Below, piece by piece: positions 8,207-16,507 of a DNA stretch of 64,000 bases (position 1 is its first letter; each line of letters opens with the position of its first letter). The DNA comes from Oceanimonas sp052119705. Its GTDB lineage: Bacteria > Pseudomonadota > Gammaproteobacteria > Enterobacterales > Aeromonadaceae. The notes beneath the pieces were generated by a model. It was not told where the DNA came from, did no database searches, and saw only the letters and a list, made by a program, of their open reading frames with translations. The position numbers and the translations under genes are program-made. Location of the stretch: assembly GCF_052119705.1 (NCBI RefSeq), contig NZ_JBGQOP010000006.1, positions 97,964 through 161,963 on the forward strand, in the 5' to 3' direction.

Positions 8207-9265
8207 TTATTGATATGCCATCACTTCGCCGTTTACTCTCAGGTCTAAATATTCACCTGGGCGAAAGGCGCGGGCGCCACTCACGCGCATTTTGATCTGT
8301 TGCGTGCCCGATGGGTCTTGCACGCTAAGCTGCACTAGCACGTCATGGCCATAATAAATGGTGTTTAATACGCAGGCGTTAAATTGTGCATCATCCCCAT
8401 TACACAGCACAAACTGCTCGGGGCGGATCATAATGCGGGTCTCAGGACGGTTGGTTTTGCAGGCCTGCGCCAAGGTATGAGTACCAAGGCGGCTGTGCAG
8501 TTGTCCATTAATCAGGCGCGCCGGCAGCACGACGGCCTCGCCGACAAATTGCGCCACTTGCAGATCCACCGGATATTTATATAAAGATACAGGGTCACTC
8601 ACTTGCACACAGTGGCCGTGGCGCATCACGGCCACCAGATCGGCCATCGACAGCGCTTCTTCTTGATCGTGGGTCACCATAATGGCGGTGGCACCTATGT
8701 GCTCAAGGGTGCTCTTCACTTCTTCGCGTAAGCTGATGCGCAGGCCTGCGTCTAAGGCAGAAAACGGCTCATCTAATAGCACTAAAGACGGTGAGGGCGC
8801 CAAGGCTCTAGCCAGCGCGATACGTTGTTGTTGGCCGCCGGATAGCTCAAAGGGCATGCGGTGGCCGAGGCCGGTCATGCCGACCAGATCCAGCATCTCA
8901 TTGACCCGCGCGGTTTGATTGGCTTTCTGTAATTGACTGAGGCCAAAACTGATATTTTTTGCCACCGTTAAGTGCGGAAATAACACCCCATGCTGGGGCA
9001 CATAGCCGATGTTTCTTCGCTCTGGTTTTACACAGATGTGCTTGGTATTAGTTTGGGCATCAAATACGGTGTTGCCATTGATGGCAATGCGCCCAACATC
9101 GGGTGTTTCAAAACCGGCGATGGCGCGCAGCAAGGTGGTTTTACCGCAACCTGAGGGGCCTAACACCGCCAGCATCTTACCTTCATCAAGCGTGAGGCTA
9201 ATATCTTGCAGGGCTTGTACGTCACCAAAGCATTTTGATAACTGATTAATCATGAGTTTTTGCAT
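8207..9265 (-). CDS. fbpC: Ferric iron ABC transporter ATP-binding subunit
   Basis: The 352-residue ATPase has Walker A GPSGCGKTT at residues 36-44, signature LSGGQ at 141-145, Walker B LVLLDE at 161-166 and the switch His in VTHDQEEA. A TOBE-type C-terminal domain follows (residues about 240-350), as in the FbpC/CysA/PotA group. The gene begins 18 bases after fbpB and is the last gene of the fbp cluster. Its role is to power ferric iron uptake delivered by the periplasmic FbpA. Assignment to iron rather than another substrate rests on the two-domain permease, the FbpA neighbour and the Fur box. Alternative start Met5 is possible. Confidence 0.9.
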   Translation of the reverse strand: MQKLMINQLSKCFGDVQALQDISLTLDEGKMLAVLGPSGCGKTTLLRAIAGFETPDVGRIAINGNTVFDAQTNTKHICVKPERRNIGYVPQHGVLFPHLTVAKNISFGLSQLQKANQTARVNEMLDLVGMTGLGHRMPFELSGGQQQRIALARALAPSPSLVLLDEPFSALDAGLRISLREEVKSTLEHIGATAIMVTHDQEEALSMADLVAVMRHGHCVQVSDPVSLYKYPVDLQVAQFVGEAVVLPARLINGQLHSRLGTHTLAQACKTNRPETRIMIRPEQFVLCNGDDAQFNACVLNTIYYGHDVLVQLSVQDPSGTQQIKMRVSGARAFRPGEYLDLRVNGEVMAYQ

Positions 9266-9283
9266 AAGTGGCTTCCAGCGCGA

Positions 9284-10840
9284 TCACGCTTGACGAGTGT
9301 TGCGCCCAAAAGAGCGCATGGTTAACAGATAAACCGGCAAGCCCGAGATCACAATTAATAACGCCGCATAGGGAGCGGACGCCCCATATTCGGCATTGGA
9401 TGTGTGCTCCCATACCTTAGTGGCTAGCGTTTCCACGCCGGTAGGGCGCAGTAACAAAGTGGCGGTCAGCTCTTTCATGATTTGTAAAAACACCAAGGCT
9501 AAGCCTGCGCCTACGCCCGGTGCGATCAAGGGTAAGGTAATGCGCATAAACACGCTCAGCGCATTTTTGCCTAAGGATCGGGCGACTTCTTCGAGTTGGC
9601 TGGACACTTGAACGAGGGCGGCACGGGTAGTGGATTGTGCCAAGGGCAAATACAAGATAGCGTAGCCAATCAGCAATAAGGGCGTAGTTTGATACAGTGG
9701 AAATACGTAGCGAATGGCGAAAAAAACTAAGGTTAGGCCGATAACCAAGCCCGGCAAACTGTGAATAAAATAGGGTAAGCGCTCCGCTAAGGTAGAGAGG
9801 CGGCCTTGATAGCGTACCGCTAAAAACACCAAAGGCAGGGCCAATCCACTCGTGAGAACAGCGCCACTCAGACCAAAACTTAAGGTAGTAGTGAGGGCAC
9901 TGATCACCGCCTGACCATGAAATGCACTCGAGCTGCCGGTAAACAACCAATAACCAATAATGCCCAGCGGTACCCCAGCAGCCAAGGCGACCAGTAACAA
10001 TAAGCCGAGCACCGCCAATGGCTTAAGCCAACCAAGCCTTAGCATTTCGATCTCGCCAGAGGTCCCTTGGCGGGTAATGGCGTAGTGTCGTTTGCCTCTG
10101 AGTAATAACTCCAGCCCGATCACCATTAAACACAACAGCAATAATACTAACGTTAACATGGCAGCCGACGCCCCATCGAAGGCCACGTAATATTGGTCGA
10201 ATATGGCGGTGGTAAAGGTTTCATAATTTAAAAATGCCAAGGCGCCAAATTCCGCCAGCATGTGCAAGGCAATTAAGATGGCGCCACCAAACAGCGCCGG
10301 GCGCAGTTGCGGCAAGATCACCTTAAAAAAGGTCTGGGTGCGATTAAAGCCAAGAGAATGCGAGGTTTCTTCTAAGGCTGAGTCCATACCGCGCAAGGCG
10401 GCCGCTACCGGCAAATGCAGTAAAGGATAGTTACAAAGCGTGAGTACCAACACGGCGCCGCCTAAGCCTTCAAGCTGTGGGAAAATGGAAATCCAGCTGT
10501 AACTGCTAATAAAAGCCGGCACTGCGAAGGGCAGGGTGACTAATGCATTCCACAGCTTACGCTTAGGGATATCGGTGCGTTCAATCAGCCAAGCAGTCGT
10601 TACGCCAATCAAGGTGCTAAGCAGCGTCACCATTGCCAGCAGCTGCAGGGTATTGAGCAACAAGTGATAGACTCGCGGGCGAAAAATCAGGCTCACGGCT
10701 TGGCTCCAGCCGGCTTCGTGGGCACGCAGCAGAATATAAAACAGTGGCAGACTGGTCAGTAGCACCAATAAGATAACCGGCAGCACTAGGCCAAGAGGGA
10801 CCGCTTGGGTGCGCTTTTTAACCATGAACTGATCAGACAT
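9284..10840 (-). CDS. fbpB: Ferric iron ABC transporter permease, fused two-domain type
   Basis: This membrane protein of about 518 residues has roughly twelve predicted membrane segments and two binding-protein-dependent permease domains, the FbpB/SfuB arrangement. Each half has an EAA-type loop contacting the ATPase: ALEETSHSLGFNRTQTF in the first and QLEEVARSLGKNALSVF in the second. I chose ATG 10840 (MSDQFMVKKR) because the frame upstream, open to a TTG at 10918, has no transmembrane character and its first codons come from a REP-like repeat. The Met at 10870 is a further alternative. It lies just before fbpC. A terminator and REP elements separate it from fbpA upstream, so fbpBC may be less expressed. 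Confidence 0.88.
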   Translation of the reverse strand: MSDQFMVKKRTQAVPLGLVLPVILLVLLTSLPLFYILLRAHEAGWSQAVSLIFRPRVYHLLLNTLQLLAMVTLLSTLIGVTTAWLIERTDIPKRKLWNALVTLPFAVPAFISSYSWISIFPQLEGLGGAVLVLTLCNYPLLHLPVAAALRGMDSALEETSHSLGFNRTQTFFKVILPQLRPALFGGAILIALHMLAEFGALAFLNYETFTTAIFDQYYVAFDGASAAMLTLVLLLLCLMVIGLELLLRGKRHYAITRQGTSGEIEMLRLGWLKPLAVLGLLLLVALAAGVPLGIIGYWLFTGSSSAFHGQAVISALTTTLSFGLSGAVLTSGLALPLVFLAVRYQGRLSTLAERLPYFIHSLPGLVIGLTLVFFAIRYVFPLYQTTPLLLIGYAILYLPLAQSTTRAALVQVSSQLEEVARSLGKNALSVFMRITLPLIAPGVGAGLALVFLQIMKELTATLLLRPTGVETLATKVWEHTSNAEYGASAPYAALLIVISGLPVYLLTMRSFGRNTRQA

Positions 10841-10902
10841 TAAGGGTTCTCGATTGGCCGACTTACGCATCGGTGGGGCAGCGTCTAGTGCCGTTAAATG
10901 GT

Positions 10903-11076
10903 TCTTTGTAGCCGGCAACTTGTTCGCGAATCCTGTTTAGCAGCATTGTTTTTAAACACAAATCGGCCCGAATAAATTGGGCCCTACGAAAGAAAAGCCC
11001 CGTATCCGGCTACGTGTTGGTAATGTAGTCGGCAACTTGTTCGCCGGATCTGCGCAGCAGGATAATTTTTAAGCCA
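10903..11076. repeat. REP-like element cluster between fbpA and fbpB
   Basis: Two units begin with GTAGCCGGCAACTTGTTCGC at about 10908 and GTAGTCGGCAACTTGTTCGC at about 11023. Between them CGGCCCGAATAAATTGGGCC and CTACGAAAG form the complementary end of the first unit. The composition and layout resemble Pseudomonas-type REP sequences, which start GTAGGAGC and continue with a TTGCTCGC-like half. Confidence 0.6.
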
Positions 11077-11083
11077 AAGTCAT

Positions 11084-11120
11084 AAAAAAGCCGGAGGCAT
11101 TATAGACGCCTCCGGCTTTG
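11084..11120 (-). terminator. Terminator after fbpA
   Basis: Stem AAAGCCGGAGGC/GCCTCCGGCTTT followed on the minus strand by a T6 run. It lies after the fbpA stop and before fbpB, so it would attenuate read-through into the permease and ATPase genes. Confidence 0.85.
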
Positions 11121-11191
11121 GTCATTTGACGTGACATATTTTCCGTCCCTGGAAAACTGTGTTTGCGGTTAACTAATACTGAAACGTGTAC

Positions 11192-12205
11192 TTACAGCAA
11201 ACCCACTTCTTGCAGCAGCTCAATGGCGGCTTTGCCGTCGCTGTATTCGCCTAAATCGAGGGTTCCGTTTGGCGGCGTAAGCTCAGCAAAGGGCTTTAAG
11301 CCATGCGTATCGACCTTAGGATTGAGTGGATACTGAGCACTGTTATCAGTCAAAATCTGTTGGCCGGCTTGGCTGGTGGCAAAGGCCATAAACTGCTGGG
11401 CTTCATCTAAGTGCTTGCTGGACTTTAAGATAGCCGCACCAGATACGCTGATTAAGTCGCCCAAATCATGGGTGCCCATAAAATAGAGCGCCGAGTGTAG
11501 CTTGTCCGCACCTTGCTCCCGGGCCATGTTGTCCCAGTAGTAGTTATTGATCAGGGCAAAGGGCACATCACCGCGCTCAACCGCCGCCATGGCGGCCTTG
11601 TTATCACGATATTCTTTGCCATTTTTCTGTAAACCTTCTAGCCAAGTTTTGGCTTTTGCACGACCATCCAATTTTATCATGGCGGACAATTGGGTTTGAA
11701 AGGCGCCGCTGGTTTTTACGAAGGCAAATTGGTCTTTCCACTTGGCATCTGTAAGGTCGTACACGGAAGTCGGCAGCTGATCGGGCGAGGTTTTCGCCTT
11801 GTTGTACGCCAACACTCGCGAGCGCGCGAGCAAGCCGATCCATTGACCATCAGCATCGCGATAGGCGGCGGGAATATCGTGCAGTGCCTTGGCATCAATC
11901 GTCGCCAGCAAGCCTTTATTGGCCAGCATGATCAAAGGGGTGGACTCTTCGGTATAGATAATGTCTGCCGGTGAGCGCGCACCTTCTTCGACGATTTGGT
12001 GGGCGAGTTCATTGCTCGCACCTTGACGGCTTTGCACTTTAATATGGGTTTTGGCGGTAAAAGCATCAATTAGGGCGAGAGTGGCAGTTTTATGCTGGCC
12101 GTTATAAATGGTCAGATCCGCATAGGCGCTGAGTGGGCTAAAGAGCAGCATAGTCGAGAGCGCCAAGGTGCTGAGTTTAAGGGCGCAGCGGCGAGAATTC
12201 GACAT
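11192..12205 (-). CDS. fbpA: Periplasmic ferric iron-binding protein
   Basis: This 337-residue precursor starts at ATG 12205 behind a good Shine-Dalgarno (AAGGATC). An upstream in-frame start at 12268 would misplace the signal peptide. Residues 1-28 form a Sec signal ending SAYA before DLTIYNGQH. The mature protein is a class II-type periplasmic binding fold of the FbpA/FutA group. The tandem tyrosines in NNYYWDN match the iron-ligating Tyr pair of FbpA. It captures ferric iron in the periplasm for FbpBC. A promoter and Fur-box-like palindrome lie upstream, and a terminator follows, so FbpA is likely the most abundant product, as is usual for binding proteins. Confidence 0.9.
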   Translation of the reverse strand: MSNSRRCALKLSTLALSTMLLFSPLSAYADLTIYNGQHKTATLALIDAFTAKTHIKVQSRQGASNELAHQIVEEGARSPADIIYTEESTPLIMLANKGLLATIDAKALHDIPAAYRDADGQWIGLLARSRVLAYNKAKTSPDQLPTSVYDLTDAKWKDQFAFVKTSGAFQTQLSAMIKLDGRAKAKTWLEGLQKNGKEYRDNKAAMAAVERGDVPFALINNYYWDNMAREQGADKLHSALYFMGTHDLGDLISVSGAAILKSSKHLDEAQQFMAFATSQAGQQILTDNSAQYPLNPKVDTHGLKPFAELTPPNGTLDLGEYSDGKAAIELLQEVGLL

Positions 12206-12247
12206 AGTAAGATCCTTGGAAGGGCAATGAGAGATATGAATACAGTT

Positions 12248-12266
12248 GATAATAGCAATGCTTATC
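12248..12266 (-). promoter_or_regulatory. Fur box upstream of fbpA
   Basis: GATAATAGCAATGCTTATC matches the 19-bp Fur consensus GATAATGATAATCATTATC at 14 of 19 positions, and the outer arms are nearly palindromic. It sits just downstream of the predicted transcription start, where Fur bound to iron would block the promoter. Confidence 0.7.
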
Positions 12267-12277
12267 AATACCGATAA

Positions 12278-12305
12278 AATGTATCATACGAACGAGTCAT
12301 GTCAA
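12278..12305 (-). promoter_or_regulatory. fbpA promoter
   Basis: A perfect -35 TTGACA at 12300-12305 is followed after 16 bases by TACATT at 12278-12283 on the minus strand. The predicted start near 12270 is next to the Fur box. Confidence 0.65.
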
Positions 12306-12491
12306 GCAGTTAGCTCGGCAGACCTCTCTTATAGCAGGCTAAATATTAATTGTGATCGGTTTATTTTTATCAGTAAGTGAGCAAGAGAAGAGTCAGTAAT
12401 ATCAATGCTTATACGTTGGTATTGAACATAATGTAAGTAGCTGCGCAGTATGGTGTCATAGTGAAATATGCTTTAGGGAGGAAAGTTACAA

Positions 12492-12594
12492 TCGTGTAGC
12501 CGGCAATGTATTAGCCGCTCCTGCGAAGCAGGATGGTTTAAGAAAGCAAAACCGTGCCCAAGTCCTCTTCACCGAAGAGACGGGCACACTACAA
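12492..12594. repeat. REP-like inverted element between fbpA and the his operon
   Basis: It opens GTGTAGCCGGCAATGTATTAG and closes with GACGGGCACACTAC, giving complementary ends. An internal small hairpin (CTGCGAAGCAG) and a second one (CTCTTCACCGAAGAG) lie between. It belongs with the elements at 5484 and 10903. Confidence 0.5.
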
Positions 12595-12612
12595 ACCCTG
12601 CATTCTGTAAAC

Positions 12613-12648
12613 AAAAAAGCCGACTGCAGGGCGCAGTCGGCTTTAAAA
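12613..12648 (-). terminator. his operon terminator
   Basis: Stem AAAGCCGACTGC/GCAGTCGGCTTT with a CGCCCT loop, followed by T6 on the minus strand, directly after the hisI stop. Confidence 0.9.
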
Positions 12649-12677
12649 AGCATGAACTTATGGTTTAACGTCAGCGC

Positions 12678-13322
12678 TTAGCGATGGCGCTCTTGCAGCT
12701 TATTGACAACATCACTGAGTTGTAGCTCTTCTTGCTGCAGTAATACGGTCAGGTGATAAAGTAAATCCGCTGACTCATTGACCAACTCTTCTTTGTCGTG
12801 CACGGTCGCGGCAAGGGCAGTTTCTACGCCTTCTTCACCGACCTTTTGTGCGATACGCTTGGTACCACTGGCGTACAGACTGGCGGTATAGCTGGACTTA
12901 GGATCCGCACCCTTACGGCTGGCGATCACTTGCTCTAATTCGGCCAAGAAGGTGAGGTTGGGGGTGACTTGCTCATTAAAGCAAGACACATGGCCTAAGT
13001 GACAAGTAGGACCAATTGGCTCCACTATTGCCAGCAAGGTATCGTTATCGCAGTCGGTGCTGATGTCGACTAACTGCAAAAAATGGCCGGAGCTTTCGCC
13101 CTTGGTCCACAAGCGATTTTTAGTGCGACTAAAAAAGGTCACCTGCTTGCTAGCCAAGGTGAGCGCCAGCGCCTCGGTGTTCATGTAGCCCAGCATTAGC
13201 ACGCGGCCGCTGTGGCGGTCTTGCACTATTACCGGCATTAAACCGTCTACCTTAGCCCAATCCAGTTGGCTTTCATTAAAGCGGCTTTCGTCGAACGATA
13301 ATACTTGCTTAGCATCAGTCAC
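12678..13322 (-). CDS. hisI: HisIE, bifunctional phosphoribosyl-AMP cyclohydrolase / phosphoribosyl-ATP pyrophosphatase
   Basis: The 214-residue fusion carries out steps two and three of histidine synthesis. Residues about 1-115 are the HisI cyclohydrolase: LMLGYMNTEAL, SRTKNRLWTKGESSG and the metal-binding CDND followed by CHLGHVSCF. Residues about 125-214 are the HisE pyrophosphatase, with EEGVETALAA and ESADLLYHLTVLL. Length is close to the E. coli fusion (203). It is the last gene of the operon, its start overlapping the hisF stop by eight bases, and it is followed by a strong terminator. Confidence 0.95.
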   Translation of the reverse strand: MTDAKQVLSFDESRFNESQLDWAKVDGLMPVIVQDRHSGRVLMLGYMNTEALALTLASKQVTFFSRTKNRLWTKGESSGHFLQLVDISTDCDNDTLLAIVEPIGPTCHLGHVSCFNEQVTPNLTFLAELEQVIASRKGADPKSSYTASLYASGTKRIAQKVGEEGVETALAATVHDKEELVNESADLLYHLTVLLQQEELQLSDVVNKLQERHR

Positions 13323-14088
13323 GAGTTTGAATTCCTTGTTGTCTTAAATACTGCTTCAGCTCAGCGATATTGATGATGCCTTTGTGAAACACGGATGCGG
13401 CCAGCGCGCCGTCTACGTCTGCCTGTAAGAAGGCGTCTTTAAAGTGCACCATTTCACCGGCGCCGCCTGAGGCAATGAGCGGCACATTACAAATGGCGCG
13501 TACTTTTTGTAGCTGCTCAAGATCGTAACCTTGGCGCACGCCGTCTTGGTTCATGACGTTCAGCACAATTTCACCGGCACCGCGGCGCTGCACTTCTTCC
13601 ACCCAGTCCAGCGTGCTCCACTTAGTGACCTGAGTGCGGCTTTCGTCACCGGTAAACTGGTGTACCTGATAGAGACCAGTGGTCTCGTCATAGTAAGAGT
13701 CGATACCTACTACTATGCACTGTACGCCAAAGGTATTGGCAAGCTCGGTGATCAGTGCGGGATTGCTGAGTGCGGGTGAGTTGATGGAGATCTTATCGGC
13801 GCCAAACTCTAAAATTTGCGCCGCATCTGCCACCGATTTAATGCCACCGGCCACACAAAATGGAATGTCGATCACTTCCGCCACGCGGCTGACCCAGCTC
13901 TTATCGACCACACGGTCTTGGCTGCTGGCGGTGATGTCATAAAACACCAATTCATCGGCGCCTTCGGCCGCATAGCGTTGGGCCAATGGCACTATGTCAC
14001 CGATAATTTCGTGGTTACGAAACTTAACGCCTTTTACTACTAAGCCGTCTTTTACGTCTAAACAGGGAATTATGCGTCTTGCCAGCAT
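13315..14088 (-). CDS. hisF: HisF, imidazole glycerol phosphate synthase cyclase subunit
   Basis: This 257-residue TIM barrel begins MLARRIIPCLDVKDG, the invariant HisF opening with the catalytic Asp in CLDVKDG. The second catalytic Asp lies in NVMNQDGVRQGYD. The phosphate-binding loops PFCVAGGI and LIASGGAGE are present. With HisH it uses ammonia from glutamine to make imidazole glycerol phosphate and AICAR. The start overlaps the hisA stop by 19 bases, indicating translational coupling. Confidence 0.96.
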   Translation of the reverse strand: MLARRIIPCLDVKDGLVVKGVKFRNHEIIGDIVPLAQRYAAEGADELVFYDITASSQDRVVDKSWVSRVAEVIDIPFCVAGGIKSVADAAQILEFGADKISINSPALSNPALITELANTFGVQCIVVGIDSYYDETTGLYQVHQFTGDESRTQVTKWSTLDWVEEVQRRGAGEIVLNVMNQDGVRQGYDLEQLQKVRAICNVPLIASGGAGEMVHFKDAFLQADVDGALAASVFHKGIINIAELKQYLRQQGIQTRD

Positions 14089-14807
14089 GCGATTGCCTCT
14101 TCTACGGTGAATTTACCTTCCAGCAAAGAGCGACCTAAGATAACCCCGGCCACGCCAGTGTTAGTCAGCGCCTTAATGTCATCGATGTTGCCGATGCCGC
14201 CAGAGGCCTGCCATAAAATGGTGGGGTAGCGCGCCGCTAGCTCGCGGTATAAGGCGACGTTTGAGCCAGTGAGCGTGCCGTCTTTGGAGATGTCGGTACA
14301 CAACACATGGCACAGGCCGGCCGGCAGATAATGCTCGAGCAGGGCTTCGATAGTGATGCCGCTGTCTTCTTGCCAACCGGCAATGGCAATTTTCTTCTCG
14401 CCTTCAGGCGTAATGTTAATGTCTAGCGCCAGCACGATGCGCTCTGGGCCGTATTGCTTGATCCAACTCACCACCAATTCCGGATTTTTCACCGCCGTGG
14501 AGCCAATGACTACCCGTTGCACGCCGATATCCAGCAAGTCTTTCACGTCTTGCTCGGTGCGAATGCCGCCACCAATTTGCACTGGCACTGGGGTGTTGGT
14601 TACTAAGTCTTTAATGATCTCGAGCTGGCGCTGGCTGCTGTCTTTGGCGCCGTCTAAGTCTACTAAATGCAGCTGCGTGGCACCGGCGGCGACATAGAGG
14701 TCGAAGCGTTCTTGGGCCGAGGCCGAGTATTGGGTTTTTTGCTGGTAGTCGCCTTGATACAGACGCACCACTTTACCGCCAATGAGGTCGATGGCAGGAA
14801 TAATCAT
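14070..14807 (-). CDS. hisA: HisA, ProFAR isomerase
   Basis: The 245-residue TIM barrel is paralogous to HisF. It opens MIIPAIDLIGGKVVRLYQGD with the catalytic base Asp in AIDLIGG, and has QIGGGIRTEQD and a second Asp in CTDISKDGTLTG. It isomerises ProFAR to PRFAR, the substrate of HisHF. The start is three bases after the hisH stop. Confidence 0.96.
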   Translation of the reverse strand: MIIPAIDLIGGKVVRLYQGDYQQKTQYSASAQERFDLYVAAGATQLHLVDLDGAKDSSQRQLEIIKDLVTNTPVPVQIGGGIRTEQDVKDLLDIGVQRVVIGSTAVKNPELVVSWIKQYGPERIVLALDINITPEGEKKIAIAGWQEDSGITIEALLEHYLPAGLCHVLCTDISKDGTLTGSNVALYRELAARYPTILWQASGGIGNIDDIKALTNTGVAGVILGRSLLEGKFTVEEAIACWQDA

Positions 14808-14810
14808 AAT

Positions 14811-15425
14811 TTACAGCTCCAAGAAATTTTTCAGCAGTTGCGCACCGGCCGCACCCGAGCGCTCGGGGTGAAACTGCACGCCAAAGAAATTGGCGTTGCC
14901 AATGGCGGCACTAAAGGCCGCGCCGTGCTGGCTGCTGGCCAGCGTATAGTCGCCTACCGGCACCGCATAGGAGTGCACGAAGTAGAAATAGCTGCCATCG
15001 GGAATGTCGTTAAACAGCGGATGATCTGGCATGGAGGTAATTTGATTCCAGCCCATGTGCGGCAAGCGCACGCCATCACTTGCTTGCATGTGCTGACACT
15101 CGGCATCCACTAGGCCTAAGCAGTCCACGTTACCTTCTGCCGAGTGCTTAACCAACATCTGCATGCCAAGGCAAATGCCCAGTACCGGCTGTTGCAATTG
15201 CCCGATTAACTCCACCAAATTACGCTCGGTCAGGTTTTTCATGGCTTCCGATGCGGTGCCCACGCCGGGCAACAGCAGCTTATCTGCGGCCAGTAGCACG
15301 GCGTGATCACGGCTCACGGTTACGCTGTAGCCTAAGCGTTCGATGGCGTAGCGCACCGAGGACAGGTTGGCGCAGCCGGTATCAATAATAGCGACCTTGA
15401 TGTTGTTGCTAGTGGCTTCGCTCAC
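14811..15425 (-). CDS. hisH: HisH, glutamine amidotransferase subunit
   Basis: This 204-residue class I amidotransferase supplies ammonia to HisF. The nucleophilic Cys is in LGICLGMQML. The catalytic His and Glu are in GVQFHPERSG near the C-terminus. The glycine loop LPGVGTASEAM is also visible. The start overlaps the hisB stop by four bases. Confidence 0.96.
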   Translation of the reverse strand: MSEATSNNIKVAIIDTGCANLSSVRYAIERLGYSVTVSRDHAVLLAADKLLLPGVGTASEAMKNLTERNLVELIGQLQQPVLGICLGMQMLVKHSAEGNVDCLGLVDAECQHMQASDGVRLPHMGWNQITSMPDHPLFNDIPDGSYFYFVHSYAVPVGDYTLASSQHGAAFSAAIGNANFFGVQFHPERSGAAGAQLLKNFLEL

Positions 15426-16507
15426 AAGACCCCCTTGCTGGAAGGCAATTCATTACCCTCCACCTTGAGTGCTTGGCGCAGGGCGCGGCCAAAGCTCTTA
15501 AAAGTGCTTTCCACCATGTGATGGGTATTGTCACCGCTCACTTTCAGGTGGATGTTGCAGGCCAGACTATCACTTAACGAGCGGAAGAAGTGCGGCACCA
15601 TTTCTACCGACATATCGCCGACCTTGTCTTGCTTAAATTTACCGTCAAACGACATATACGGGCGACCGGATAAATCCAGCGTGACCGCCGCCTCACATTC
15701 GTCCATCGGCAGTACGAAACCAAAGCGACCGATGCCGCGTTTGTTGCCGAGCGCCTTGCGCAGGGCTTCGCCTAAAGCCAGAGCCGTGTCTTCAACTGTG
15801 TGGTGGTCGTCTATGTGCAAGTCGCCATCGACTTGCACGTTGAGCTGAAAACCGCCGTGGGTGGCAATTTGGTCTAACATATGGTCGAAGAAGTTCAGAC
15901 CGGTGTGGATGTGGCTGCCACCTTGGGTATCCAGATCCAGCGAGATACGGATGTCGGTTTCTTTGGTGGTGCGGGTGACGCTGGCCTTGCGGCCACGGCT
16001 TAATAAACTCGCCACGATTTCGTTCCAACCGATAAGCTGGCCTTCGGCATCGGCATGGCCGTAGTGGAAGCTCGGCAGGCCCATGTTTTCGGCTAATTGT
16101 ATGTCGGTGTGACGATCGCCAATCACCCAAGAGTCGGTAAAGTCGATGCGACCGGCTTGCAGGTAATCTTTCACCAGACCTAAGCGTGGCTTACGGCACG
16201 CGCAGTCGTCTTCTTGAAAATGCGGGCAGATTAAGGTGTCCTGAAACTGCACCCCTTGAGAATTCAAGATCTGCATCATCAAGTTATGCGGCGCATCAAA
16301 GTCCGCTTGCGGGAAGCTGTCTGTGCCTAAGCCGTCTTGATTGGTCACCATTACCAGCTTGTAGCCTGCGTCTTGCAGCTTCAACAGCGCGGGGATCAGG
16401 TTGGGTAAAAACGCCAACTTATCGAGACGGTCTAATTGTTTGTCTACCGCGGGCTCTTCAACCATGGTGCCGTCGCGGTCGATAAATAAAATACGTTGCT
16501 TAGTCAC
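15422..16507 (-). CDS. hisB: HisB, bifunctional histidinol-phosphatase / imidazoleglycerol-phosphate dehydratase
   Basis: The 361-residue fusion is typical of gammaproteobacteria. Residues about 1-165 are a HAD phosphatase with DRDGT at 10-14, VTNQDGLG and a zinc cluster (CPHFQEDDCACRKP). Residues about 168-361 are the manganese-dependent dehydratase with repeated metal motifs (FFDHMLDQIATHG, DDHHTVEDTALALG, HFFRSLSD and HHMVESTFKSFGRAL). It catalyses dehydration of imidazole glycerol phosphate and, two steps later, dephosphorylation of histidinol phosphate. The start directly abuts the hisC stop. Confidence 0.96.
   Translation of the reverse strand: MTKQRILFIDRDGTMVEEPAVDKQLDRLDKLAFLPNLIPALLKLQDAGYKLVMVTNQDGLGTDSFPQADFDAPHNLMMQILNSQGVQFQDTLICPHFQEDDCACRKPRLGLVKDYLQAGRIDFTDSWVIGDRHTDIQLAENMGLPSFHYGHADAEGQLIGWNEIVASLLSRGRKASVTRTTKETDIRISLDLDTQGGSHIHTGLNFFDHMLDQIATHGGFQLNVQVDGDLHIDDHHTVEDTALALGEALRKALGNKRGIGRFGFVLPMDECEAAVTLDLSGRPYMSFDGKFKQDKVGDMSVEMVPHFFRSLSDSLACNIHLKVSGDNTHHMVESTFKSFGRALRQALKVEGNELPSSKGVL

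Noticed and set aside
9417..9950. A 177-residue frame inside fbpB
   Set aside because: It runs in another frame of a clear permease gene and has no recognisable protein character.
11604..11974. Frames of 60-94 residues on both strands within fbpA
   Set aside because: They are shadows of fbpA in other frames.
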